Positions 17,597 to 25,955 of a DNA stretch of 64,000 bases are shown piece by piece; the first letter of the stretch is position 1; the number at the start of each line of letters is the position of its first letter. Position numbers and translations under genes: made by a program. The DNA is from Pseudomonas sp. Leaf48 (GTDB lineage: Bacteria > Pseudomonadota > Gammaproteobacteria > Pseudomonadales > Pseudomonadaceae), in assembly GCF_001421885.1 (NCBI RefSeq), contig NZ_LMLH01000032.1, positions 47,629 through 111,628 of the forward strand, written 5' to 3'. A model generated the notes under the pieces. It worked only from the letters and a program-made list of their open reading frames with translations. It was not told the DNA's origin and made no database searches.

Positions 17597-17850
17597 CTAA
17601 AGCTCAAGTTGATTAATGGTAATACCGAACGCTGCTGCAATTTTTCGCGAGTGGCCTTCCGAGGCTTTGAGAAGGTCTCTTGCTGGGCAAATGCCGGCTG
17701 AGAGACACCCATCCGTTTGGCCACTTCGTCCGGTGTTAGGTTCAAGTGCTTGCGCCATGGAGCGCTGTCCGAGGGAGGATCAACGGACTGTGAAAGCTTG
17801 ATTGAAATTATCGTGCGCCTTATCGAGCAGAAATTTCTGTAGGATTTTTA
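17597..17850 (-). pseudogene. Frameshifted XRE-type HTH regulator or antitoxin remnant
   Basis: On the minus strand one frame gives PWRKHLNLTPDEVAKRMGVS then QPAFAQQE and KPRKATREK, a clear XRE helix-turn-helix. The rest, IAAAFGITINQLEL followed by TAG, lies in another frame. Adding one base to the five-T run at 17641-17645 (AAAAA on the coding strand) would join them, so this is a single-base deletion in a homopolymer. Further upstream, KFLLDKAHDNFNQAF in a third frame suggests the N-terminus is also broken, and no start codon is visible. HTHs of this kind are usually antitoxins; no toxin partner is present. Confidence 0.75.
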
Positions 17851-17966
17851 GTATCCCTTACTGCGAAGTTTCCTTTTCCTTCCTGTGACTGTGAGTTCGG
17901 AGGTACAAATTATTTACTTTGTGCCGCATCATTCATGGACACCCTTCACAGATAAGGATTGTGGAA

Positions 17967-18341
17967 ATGAATGCTCCCCTCTCCTCGTTGTACACCAATG
18001 AAGCCTCCCCAGATTTTCTTCGCAGCCAAAAAGATTACCTTTTCTCGCAGCAACTTGAAGGGACGAACAAAGACGTCTTGAGGATTGTTGGCCAACAACG
18101 GGCTTTCGCCGACGCTCATCGCCCACATCTATCTACCGTGTGGCAACCGCGGGCAACCAGCCTTGTAATGGCAGGAGGATTCAGCGTGCAACTTCGCCGT
18201 TGGAGTTCACATGGGATAACGGTCAAGAATTACGTGGCGCACAGAAAATTATGCCATTCCCGGAAGATCTCCACTGATCATGCGTGTGTGATAAACAGTT
18301 CGAACAATGTTCGCTATCTATTTTTACAACAACGAAAATAA
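17967..18341 (+). CDS. Unrecognised small protein at the head of the biosynthetic cluster
   Basis: 124 residues from the ATG at 17967, or 140 from 17919. The N-terminal half, MNAPLSSLYTNEASPDFLRS to about QQRAFADAHRPHLSTVWQP, reads like real soluble protein. After about residue 75 it becomes Arg/Ser/His-rich and looks non-coding, so the gene may be a degraded fragment with a frameshift. It lies 15 bp before the ATP-grasp gene on the same strand. I do not recognise a family. It could be a leader, a precursor peptide or debris of the insertion point. Confidence 0.35.
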   Translation: MNAPLSSLYTNEASPDFLRSQKDYLFSQQLEGTNKDVLRIVGQQRAFADAHRPHLSTVWQPRATSLVMAGGFSVQLRRWSSHGITVKNYVAHRKLCHSRKISTDHACVINSSNNVRYLFLQQRK

Positions 18342-18355
18342 TTACGGACCTATAT

Positions 18356-19747
18356 ATGAAGCCAGAAATATTAATTTTCATAGATAACGATTATCTATCA
18401 ACCTCGCTATATTTGTATAGGGAATTACACTTTCAAGCCGCAGCAAAAGAAGACATCAAGTGCATAACAATAATCGCAAAAGATAGCAAAAATATTAGGG
18501 AGGCTAGCAATGAAAGTGATGAAGTTTTCTTGGTGGACAGCATTGAAACTAGCGAAGTACTCTGCGCAGTAGAACGTCTAAGCCGGAAGTACAGTGTAAA
18601 AGGACTGTTTTGCTACCCGGCACATGTTACACCGCGTGGGGACGCTAACCATGTAGTTGAAGATGTCGCCAAGCAATGCGGGCTTAAATATTACAGCGCC
18701 GAGCCGCTAGAAAATTGTAACAATAAATACTTAATGCGTTCGAAGCTTAGCAATATTAAAGGTGTTAGTCCGGTAAATTTCAGGCTCTTCAACGGAAATT
18801 TCGAAACCATTAACGATTTCAAATTTCCCGTGGTGATGAAGCCGGTATACGGGGGCGGCTCGGCGTTAGTCTCGATATGTGAAGACCGAAAAAGTCTTGA
18901 AAAAGCATATAGTCACTTCATGCAAAGATTTCCCGACGTACCTGGAGCCTATTCTTTCTCGGGCGCTGAAAAATGGCTTAGTTCTCCAGAAGTAGATCCT
19001 GTTCTATATACGCCGGGCGTTTCCGTGTTAATTGAAGAATTCATTGACGGGCCTGAAGGCTCTTTAGAATGCTTGATTATCGACGGCAACATTCATCCGA
19101 TGTTGATTTTTGAAAAGATTATAACAAGCAACACCTCCAATACGGTTTTAGAAAAGGTCATAGTTACACCGCCGCAAAGCTTTTCTAACGACCAGATATC
19201 AATGATCGTATCAACCATTAGCAATTCTATAAAGGCACTGAAGGTAAAGAACGGCTTTTTACACGTCGAGTTCAAATTATCCAAAAACGGCCCCCAAGTG
19301 ATTGAGGTGAACCCCAGGCTGGGCGGGTTCTTCGTGGACGAAGCACTTAAGGATCTGTGCTCATGTGATGCGTATGCCTTAAACGTTAATTACATAACAG
19401 GTAAGCCAGTAACCATAGGGCGCGGGTTGGCGGAGGCACTTCCGATCTTGCCGGAGGACGCCGTCTACGCGATGCTTCTATTCTATCCAACTCGCTCAGG
19501 CTACATAAAAGCTATAAAGTTTCCAGGAATTGAATCTGCGTGTGAGATTTTATCGCAAGTATTGCCTACTACTAACGGCCACAAAGATGGTTTCTTCGAT
19601 GTGGAGAACGAAGAAGCTTATATCGCAAAAATGTGGGTGAGGGCAGCTTCTATACACGAGATACTTCACGCCCACAAAGAGTATGAGAGAAACATTAAAG
19701 TCGAAATATCTGAGTATCGTGAAGACAAATTACTGGAGCAGAGCTAG
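18356..19747 (+). CDS. ATP-grasp carboxylate-amine ligase
   Basis: 463 residues. The ATP-grasp fold shows FPVVMKPVYGGGSALVSICE (about residues 157-176, nucleotide-binding loop), LIEEFIDGPEGSLECLIIDG and the metal-binding GPQVIEVNPRLGG (about residue 318). The C-terminal third is typical of the carnosine-synthase/L-amino-acid-ligase branch. Such enzymes activate a carboxylate as acyl phosphate and join it to an amine, here probably making a dipeptide or amide. The ATG at 18356 gives the family-like MKPEILIFIDND; a frame open to 18284 has no supporting signal. The stop abuts the ATG of the next gene, so the two are co-translated. The base composition is much more AT-rich than the flanks. Confidence 0.88.
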   Translation: MKPEILIFIDNDYLSTSLYLYRELHFQAAAKEDIKCITIIAKDSKNIREASNESDEVFLVDSIETSEVLCAVERLSRKYSVKGLFCYPAHVTPRGDANHVVEDVAKQCGLKYYSAEPLENCNNKYLMRSKLSNIKGVSPVNFRLFNGNFETINDFKFPVVMKPVYGGGSALVSICEDRKSLEKAYSHFMQRFPDVPGAYSFSGAEKWLSSPEVDPVLYTPGVSVLIEEFIDGPEGSLECLIIDGNIHPMLIFEKIITSNTSNTVLEKVIVTPPQSFSNDQISMIVSTISNSIKALKVKNGFLHVEFKLSKNGPQVIEVNPRLGGFFVDEALKDLCSCDAYALNVNYITGKPVTIGRGLAEALPILPEDAVYAMLLFYPTRSGYIKAIKFPGIESACEILSQVLPTTNGHKDGFFDVENEEAYIAKMWVRAASIHEILHAHKEYERNIKVEISEYREDKLLEQS

Positions 19748-21268
19748 ATGTGCGGGATAGCTGCGATTTTTGAGACTTCTACGATTTCTGATGAAGCACG
19801 CGACTTTGAGGATACTTTATTAAAAATGTTGGGGAGAATCTCCCATAGAGGCGCTGCTGAAAGCTTTGGAGAGCGCGTTATATTTTCTCATGCTGCTATA
19901 GGTACCAATCGCTTGCCTATCGTGGAGAGAGAAGACAATAATCAGCCGTTCATAGATAATGTTTCTGGTCACGCAATTATATTTAATGGTGAAATCTACA
20001 ACTTAAATGAGTTGCGATTAATTTTATTATCACGCGGAGTTAGGTTTTTAGGCTATTCAGATACCGAGCTAGTTCTTAGAGCCTATACTCACTGGGGGGA
20101 ATCTTGTCTGACCCGACTCAATGGTATATTCGCGTTTATTATCTATTCACCGGGAGACAACACCGTTTTCGCTGCGAGGGATCGGCTAGGCGTAAAGCCT
20201 CTATACTTGACTCAAGAAGGCACTGCCCTCTATTTTGCATCGGAACTGAAAGCACTAATTGGGTTGACCAACAAGACACAAGAAATCCTCCCTGGACATT
20301 ATTGGGTGGGTGGTCGACAGAACGCATATTATTTAATTAGCGAAAGCATAGGGCCGCGAATAGATTATAAGTCTACGGTAAACAAATGCAATGAGCTACT
20401 GCACCTCTCGGTAAAACGTCAAGTCAATACGGATCTTCCAGTAGGCGTAGTTTTCTCTGGCGGGCTAGATAGTGCGATAATTCTTTATCTTGCTAACCTA
20501 TACCATAAGAACGTCACCGCCTACACGGTCGGAGTGGCGGGCTCAGTTGACGTAGTATACGCGCAGAGATTATGCAAAGAACTTGGCATTAAGATAGTTA
20601 TTTCTGATATTGATCGCGCAGATTTGATGCAGTCTATTAAAACCAGCATATATGTATCTGAACAATTTGAACCCGTAGATATAACTGATGCATTAACTAT
20701 ACATTCTGCTTTCTCCCGAATGAAAAAAGACGGGATACGTATAGCTCTATCTGGAGATGGAAGTGATGAACTATTCGCTGGTTATGACTTTTTTCAAGGG
20801 GCCAGTGACCGACGTGCACTTCAGTTACATAAAGTTAAGAACCTATATCGAACTGATCTGCAGCGTGTGGATAGAATGAGCATGTTCAATACAGTGGAAT
20901 GCCGTGTACCGTTTCTCGACAAAGATCTTTTCGATTTTATAATATCGGCTCCGATGGAGTTCCATGTAAGAGATGACTTTACAAAAGCTCTACTGAGGGA
21001 CGCTTTTTCCCGCGAATTGCCAGATTATATCACTCGGCGACCAAAAATGAGAATGTCTGAAGGGTCAGGTATAGGCGGACTCATATTTGACGTCCTTCAA
21101 TCAATGAATGAGAGCCTGGATAGCAAGCCTTTTCCATTAGAAGATAATGCAATTAATAATGCTGCTTTGATATTCCAAGAGTTTGGCTTTGAACTTCCAA
21201 ACAATCGATATAAGGTACAAGGCCTCGACTATCATAGCGGGGGATGGACGACCTCGACAACTAAATAA
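19748..21268 (+). CDS. Glutamine-dependent asparagine-synthetase-like amidotransferase
   Basis: 506 residues, AsnB architecture. The N-terminal class II glutaminase begins MCGIAAIF with the nucleophilic Cys2 intact, and FNGEIYN and GYSDTELVLRAY bind glutamine. The C-terminal synthetase has the PP-loop VVFSGGLDSAI (SGGLDS at 237-242), ALSGDGSDELFAGY, and RPKMRMSEGSG near the C-terminus where the catalytic Lys falls in AsnB and beta-lactam synthetases. Because Cys2 is present, ammonia-dependent amide formation is more likely than the intramolecular lactam formation of BLS/CarA, which lack it. The ATG follows the preceding stop directly. The substrate is probably a cluster intermediate rather than plain aspartate (inference). 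Confidence 0.88.
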   Translation: MCGIAAIFETSTISDEARDFEDTLLKMLGRISHRGAAESFGERVIFSHAAIGTNRLPIVEREDNNQPFIDNVSGHAIIFNGEIYNLNELRLILLSRGVRFLGYSDTELVLRAYTHWGESCLTRLNGIFAFIIYSPGDNTVFAARDRLGVKPLYLTQEGTALYFASELKALIGLTNKTQEILPGHYWVGGRQNAYYLISESIGPRIDYKSTVNKCNELLHLSVKRQVNTDLPVGVVFSGGLDSAIILYLANLYHKNVTAYTVGVAGSVDVVYAQRLCKELGIKIVISDIDRADLMQSIKTSIYVSEQFEPVDITDALTIHSAFSRMKKDGIRIALSGDGSDELFAGYDFFQGASDRRALQLHKVKNLYRTDLQRVDRMSMFNTVECRVPFLDKDLFDFIISAPMEFHVRDDFTKALLRDAFSRELPDYITRRPKMRMSEGSGIGGLIFDVLQSMNESLDSKPFPLEDNAINNAALIFQEFGFELPNNRYKVQGLDYHSGGWTTSTTK

Positions 21269-21315
21269 ATTGATAAAAACCTCTTCAGTTCCGCTACCAG
21301 CGAAGGATAATAAAA

Positions 21316-22428
21316 ATGATTATTGCAAAGGACACTTTGAGCAAACAGGATTTGCTGTCTTCCGACCAATGGGGCGACCATAAATTTCAAATGAAGAATG
21401 CCATTCGCACCAGGGCACAGTTGGAAGCTTGGGTAACTCTCAGTGATACGGAGTTGAAGGGTATTGAGCAAACAGAAAGCCAGTACAAGTGGATGATTAC
21501 TCCATATTATGCATCACTGATGGACGAGACCAATGAGAATTGTCCAATTCGGCTGCAAAGCATACCCCACCCAAAAGAAGTTGATGAGAGTAACCAACAG
21601 GAGGATGTAGACCCGGTGGGTGATATGGTTTATATGAAAACCAGACGCGTCGTACATAAGTATCCGAACCGAGTCATATTCCTAGTGTCGGATACTTGCC
21701 CAGTTTATTGCAGACATTGCACTAGAAAGTTTCACACAACTGACAAGTCAGGCAGCTATTACAACAAAGAGCTTCCCGCCTCGTATGATCAAGACATAGA
21801 GTACATCGCAAACAACAAAAACATCAGCGACGTATTACTTACCGGAGGTGACCCGCTAATTCTTTCCGATAAGCTTTTGCATAGCATTATATCTAGACTC
21901 AATACAATTCCCCACGTGGATTTTGTACGCATTGGCTCACGGTACCCGGTTTTTCTTCCGCAGCGAATAACAGATGATTTTTGTATGATGTTGTCCGAAT
22001 TCAAATCGATCTGGTTCAGCACCCATTTCAATCATCCCGTGGAAGTGACTCCTGAGGCCTTAAGCGCGGTAGATAAACTTCTTTCCCACGGTATACCGGT
22101 GCAAAACCAGACAGTGCTGTTGCGTGGTGTGAACGACAACGTCGAAACACTTAGAACGTTGAATCGGATGCTGGTGAAAGGCAAGGTAAGGCCGTATTAC
22201 CTATACCACGCGGACAATGTTCAAGGCGTGTCGCATTTTAGGACGTCGATACAAAAGGGCCTTGAAATTATGGAGCAGTTGCACGGTTATGAAACTGGTT
22301 TCAGCGTCCCACAGTATGTTTACACCACTAAGCTTGGGAAGATCCCTTTGAATAACCAGTACTTCTATAAACTAGGCTCGAAGAATTTTGTGCTTGGCTA
22401 TGATCATAAAACACTTGAAATTCCTTGA
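21316..22428 (+). CDS. KamA-family radical SAM 2,3-aminomutase
   Basis: 370 residues, lysine 2,3-aminomutase family. The [4Fe-4S]/SAM motif is C128-PVY-C132-RH-C135. WMITPYYASLMDETNENCPI precedes the Arg expected to hold the substrate carboxylate. LLTGGDP is at about 175, and K342 in KLGKIP is at the PLP-lysine position. Of the two aspartates that bind the lysine side chain in clostridial KamA, the first has an equivalent (D300 in YHADNVQGVSHF). The second falls in YVYTTKLGK, which has no Asp and is shorter than the usual VVDAPGGGGK. The reaction would move an alpha-amino group to the beta carbon; the substrate may not be free lysine. Confidence 0.87.
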   Translation: MIIAKDTLSKQDLLSSDQWGDHKFQMKNAIRTRAQLEAWVTLSDTELKGIEQTESQYKWMITPYYASLMDETNENCPIRLQSIPHPKEVDESNQQEDVDPVGDMVYMKTRRVVHKYPNRVIFLVSDTCPVYCRHCTRKFHTTDKSGSYYNKELPASYDQDIEYIANNKNISDVLLTGGDPLILSDKLLHSIISRLNTIPHVDFVRIGSRYPVFLPQRITDDFCMMLSEFKSIWFSTHFNHPVEVTPEALSAVDKLLSHGIPVQNQTVLLRGVNDNVETLRTLNRMLVKGKVRPYYLYHADNVQGVSHFRTSIQKGLEIMEQLHGYETGFSVPQYVYTTKLGKIPLNNQYFYKLGSKNFVLGYDHKTLEIP

Positions 22429-22502
22429 GATCAACTGACCGCGAGTGGCTCACTACCTGGTGGCTTTGTAATTAACTAATTTACAACTGTTTTGGTGCCG
22501 AT

Positions 22503-23342
22503 ATGATATTTACTAGATTGGACTACTCAACGTTATGCCCAGAATCTATTGTCGCTCAATTTAAAGAAGACTTTAGTTTTTCATCTGACGTCACAATATT
22601 AGACCTTCCTAAAGTCGATCAACAGCGACCGACGCCGAAGCATTGGAGAGACGACTGCCATTCAAACTACGATGATTTATTTCTTCAGCTTTCAAGGCAT
22701 GTTGGTGATGTCTTCGGTTATAGCGACCTGCAGAACGGTAAGCTTGTACAAGAAATATTTCCAATCTTCAAAGATAGAAATAAGCAGTTGGGAAGTGGTT
22801 CTGTGCATTTAGAACTGCATACTGAGGACCCCGCTTTACCTTATAGGGCAGATGTACTAGGTTTTTTATGCGTAAGAAACGACGATAAAGTCCCAAATTT
22901 GCTGTCTTGCCCAGATTTTTCAACTGTTGATGCAACACTTAGGCACAGGTTAAAGGAGACCCGTTATACCATTCTTTCCGACCGTCCCTCTACGATGGAA
23001 TATAAGCCAACAGCTCTAGAGACGACGGTATTTCAAGAATCACCTACCGAGGGCTACAGTTTCATTTATGATCCTGTCTACGTTGACTACAGCAAAATGT
23101 CTCAGCGCGAAGAACTAGACTTTAAGGATTTTATCAAGGTGGTTGAGTCAGCAGCCTTTGACTTATCAATGAGAGAAGCACAGGTTTTGTATATCAACAA
23201 CTACAAGTGCGCTCATGGCAGGCCACAATTTACGCCAAAGTATGATGGAACGGATCGATGGCTGAAAAGAGTACAGATTTCCAAGGATGTAACTAAGCAC
23301 CTGAATCGGGAGTACAGTCTTGATATCATCACTGATATATAA
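22503..23342 (+). CDS. Clavaminate-synthase-like Fe(II)/2-oxoglutarate oxygenase
   Basis: 279 residues of the TauD/CAS-like superfamily, closest by eye to amino-acid beta-hydroxylases such as VioC and AsnO. The iron ligands are H106 and E108 in LELHTEDPALPYRADVLGF and H238 in CAHGRPQFTPKYDG; R252 in TDRWLKR should hold 2-oxoglutarate. These enzymes hydroxylate C-3 of free arginine, asparagine, lysine or related side chains, or desaturate them. A GGTGCCG stretch lies before the ATG, so initiation may be weak. The 3' end overlaps the MATE gene by 23 bp, so expression is coupled. Confidence 0.88.
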   Translation: MIFTRLDYSTLCPESIVAQFKEDFSFSSDVTILDLPKVDQQRPTPKHWRDDCHSNYDDLFLQLSRHVGDVFGYSDLQNGKLVQEIFPIFKDRNKQLGSGSVHLELHTEDPALPYRADVLGFLCVRNDDKVPNLLSCPDFSTVDATLRHRLKETRYTILSDRPSTMEYKPTALETTVFQESPTEGYSFIYDPVYVDYSKMSQREELDFKDFIKVVESAAFDLSMREAQVLYINNYKCAHGRPQFTPKYDGTDRWLKRVQISKDVTKHLNREYSLDIITDI

Positions 23343-24720
23343 TCGTGCCGTGAGGCTCTCCCGTAGATATAGAACCGAGATGCGCGAGAGTTCCCGGCTT
23401 TCGCTAGCCTTTGTATCTGGCAATATCGCGCATGTGATTATTGCGACTACGGACGTAATAATGGCTGGATGGATTAGTACCGAGGCATTAGCTGCGTCGA
23501 CTTTGGCACAGGGAGTCTACTACCTTTTGTTTTTATTATTCTCCGGGCTACTCATCTCTACCATTCCGTTTATTTCTGATTCGTTGGGATCTAAGGCAAA
23601 AGAAGAACAATATGCATCTGTATCGACCAGCTGCATTCAGCTCATAGCAACTGCATTTTTAATATGCTTAGCAATGCTATATTTTACGAAAGAAATATTA
23701 GTTTTTTTTGGCCAAGATCCGCTTTTGTCTCTCGAAGCTCAGAGATACATGAATAGTCTGATGTGGAGCATCGGCCCAGCAATTTTATTTGTGCACCTCA
23801 GAAATGTTTTATCAATAATGGGTTCGGCGCGATATACAGTTATAGCAATTATTATAGCCGCGATATTTAACTTCGTTGCCAACCTGATTCTAATATTTGG
23901 TTTTTTGTGGATACCCCCCTTGGGTTTGTTTGGTGCTGGTATTGCCACGACGCTAACAAATATTTTGCTTTGTATATTGCTGGCCATATTAGGCTTAATA
24001 AATCCGCAGTTCAGGGAGCGGCAGCACTGTATAAAATTGACAGTAGTGAGAGGGTGGTTGATGCTGCCTATTTTAAGAAACGGTATTCCGGTCTCATTAA
24101 CGCAGGCAAATGACACGCTATTTTTCTTCATCCTCACAATAATAGTGGGTAAGTTTGGAGTCGTTGCGTTGGCTGCTCATGGTATCGCAATGCAAGTTCT
24201 TCAAGTCGTATTTACAATACCTAATGGCATTTCTCAAGCTTCTACTACGAGAATAAGCCTCTGCTCTCCTTCGGGTGTGTATTCACTGCGGACGAGCGAC
24301 GCTGGATGGAGTGCTTTATGGCTCGGCTGGATAGTACTCACTGTAATATCTTCTATCCTGATTATTTTTTCCCATGATATTGTTCAGCTATTTGTTGCTC
24401 GCGGTGAAGGTGCAGATGACGAGCTCATCAAGCTTTCTAGCCTGTTTGTCTGCATTTTAGGAATCTTCCATTTCTTTGATGGAAGTCAAATGGTACTGCT
24501 CGGTATATTTAGGGGCTTGAAACAGACCGTCCTCCCGATGTTTCTTTCGATTATTTGTTTTTGGCTAGTGGGGCTACCGTTCGCCCTCTTCTTGGCATTT
24601 TATACTGACCTAGGAGCAGCGGGCGTGTGGTGTGGCGTAGGGCTTGGACTTATAGCGCTGTTCTCTCTACTTCTATTTAGATGGATCCGATACAAGACTC
24701 CGGCGCAGGTTGCGGCATGA
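23320..24720 (+). CDS. MATE-family efflux protein
   Basis: 466 residues with about 12 membrane segments in two similar bundles, as in NorM/DinF-type multidrug-and-toxin extruders: ATTDVIMAGWISTEALAAST at about residues 43-62, GPAILFVHLRNVLSIMGSAR, PNGISQASTTRIS, and FDGSQMVLLGIFRGLKQT in the second half. ATG 23320, GTG 23350 or ATG 23380 could start it; the last begins the family-like RESSRLSLAF. Placed inside the cluster, it most likely exports the product and may give self-protection. Its stop overlaps the next ATG (ATGA). Confidence 0.9.
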   Translation: MISSLIYNRAVRLSRRYRTEMRESSRLSLAFVSGNIAHVIIATTDVIMAGWISTEALAASTLAQGVYYLLFLLFSGLLISTIPFISDSLGSKAKEEQYASVSTSCIQLIATAFLICLAMLYFTKEILVFFGQDPLLSLEAQRYMNSLMWSIGPAILFVHLRNVLSIMGSARYTVIAIIIAAIFNFVANLILIFGFLWIPPLGLFGAGIATTLTNILLCILLAILGLINPQFRERQHCIKLTVVRGWLMLPILRNGIPVSLTQANDTLFFFILTIIVGKFGVVALAAHGIAMQVLQVVFTIPNGISQASTTRISLCSPSGVYSLRTSDAGWSALWLGWIVLTVISSILIIFSHDIVQLFVARGEGADDELIKLSSLFVCILGIFHFFDGSQMVLLGIFRGLKQTVLPMFLSIICFWLVGLPFALFLAFYTDLGAAGVWCGVGLGLIALFSLLLFRWIRYKTPAQVAA

Positions 24721-25937
24721 GAAATCTATACGGCATTCGAGGTATAAATTACATACTGAAACAAAGTATATTTGTGATAGCTTGCTTAGTATTATTATCT
24801 ATATTGGCTATTCTGGCGGTACCGAAGGGCTTTTTGTCGATATATTCGGTGTCTTACTGCTGCTTGTTATTTTTTCTTCTCTATTCCATCAGCGCTTGGC
24901 CGATTATTCGTTCCCAATTGGATATGCTCAATATCATCGTGCCTTATTCCACCGTGCGACGTTTTAGTAGCTATTGCTGTTGGCTCGTTCAGCTATCCAT
25001 TTTTACGTTGGTAGCGGGACTCTATAACAGAACTGAATCAATCGGATTGGGACTTCTAGTGTCAAGCCACTTATTACTGCTTTTCCTCATAATCTGGTTA
25101 TATGCGACGGTTGTGATTTCCTGCAGATCTGCTCTAAAGTGGCGGAAGCCTGTGCTCACATTATGGTGCGAGGCATTAGATAATCTTGGTGATATTGATG
25201 ATAAAACTAGCGAGTGTATCCTTGATTTAATTGAGTCGGAATTTCATGGAAGAGAATTATCACGCTCTAGCCGTCTATCCAGCGGCTTGCTTCAGCCTGT
25301 CATGCCTATACCTTATGCTACGAATATTAATATCAACGGATTTAAGTCGTCGTTCGGACCCAGGAAGCCTCTTTGGTCTAAGGACGATTTCAGCTTCCTC
25401 TCAGGCATTGATACGCTTCTTGCCGCGATGACGCAGGAACTAATCCAGCTTTATGAAAATCATAAGAACACCCAGGAAAAATATCCCTTTCATGGCGATC
25501 CTTTGTGGAAATCAGTTCCACTTTACAAAGGAGGTCAAAAAGTTGCTGTATACGCTGACCTTGTTCCAAATACGATTCGCTTTGTCGAGGATGTTGTACC
25601 AGGCGCTACTATAAGAGAAGTTGTGCTTTCAAGCCTAGAACCGGGCGGTCACATCGAACCGCATCTGGATTATGTTTATCCTATGCTGACGTTACATCTT
25701 CCTATCCTTTGTGCTGACGATGGATTATCCGGACTGAGAATAGGGGAAGAGATCGTTAGTTGGAGAACGGGTGAAATAGCAATCATTGACACGACATTTC
25801 AGCATGAGTCTTGGAACCATGGTGAATGTACTCGGGTAAATTTGATGTTGGATTTCTGGCCCGGGGACCTGAGCCCGTCGGCGAAAGCTTTTTTCACTGA
25901 CGTCTACTCGCGGCAGATGCTGCGACACTTAAAATAA
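24717..25937 (+). CDS. Membrane-anchored aspartyl/asparaginyl beta-hydroxylase-like protein
   Basis: 406 residues from the ATG at 24717, which overlaps the MATE stop as ATGA. The first ~150 residues hold about four membrane segments (LVLLSILAILAVP, YCCLLFFLLYSISAWPII, LVQLSIFTLVAGLY, LLLLFLIIWLYATVV). The C-terminal half is the AspH fold: SLEPGGHIEPHLDYVYPMLT with the first iron His, HLPI, and IDTTFQHESWNHGECTRVNL with the second His and the Arg. The family uses Fe(II) and 2-oxoglutarate to hydroxylate Asp or Asn at C-3, in peptides or in free or carrier-bound amino acids. The four-helix anchor is unusual and suggests activity at the membrane beside the exporter (inference). Confidence 0.85.
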   Translation: MRNLYGIRGINYILKQSIFVIACLVLLSILAILAVPKGFLSIYSVSYCCLLFFLLYSISAWPIIRSQLDMLNIIVPYSTVRRFSSYCCWLVQLSIFTLVAGLYNRTESIGLGLLVSSHLLLLFLIIWLYATVVISCRSALKWRKPVLTLWCEALDNLGDIDDKTSECILDLIESEFHGRELSRSSRLSSGLLQPVMPIPYATNININGFKSSFGPRKPLWSKDDFSFLSGIDTLLAAMTQELIQLYENHKNTQEKYPFHGDPLWKSVPLYKGGQKVAVYADLVPNTIRFVEDVVPGATIREVVLSSLEPGGHIEPHLDYVYPMLTLHLPILCADDGLSGLRIGEEIVSWRTGEIAIIDTTFQHESWNHGECTRVNLMLDFWPGDLSPSAKAFFTDVYSRQMLRHLK

Positions 25938-25955
25938 TTACAGTTGGTTTAAATT

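Noticed and set aside
19748..21268. Beta-lactam synthetase as the call for the AsnB-like gene
   Set aside because: The N-terminal Cys2 and glutamine-binding loops are intact, whereas beta-lactam and carbapenam synthetases lack Cys2.
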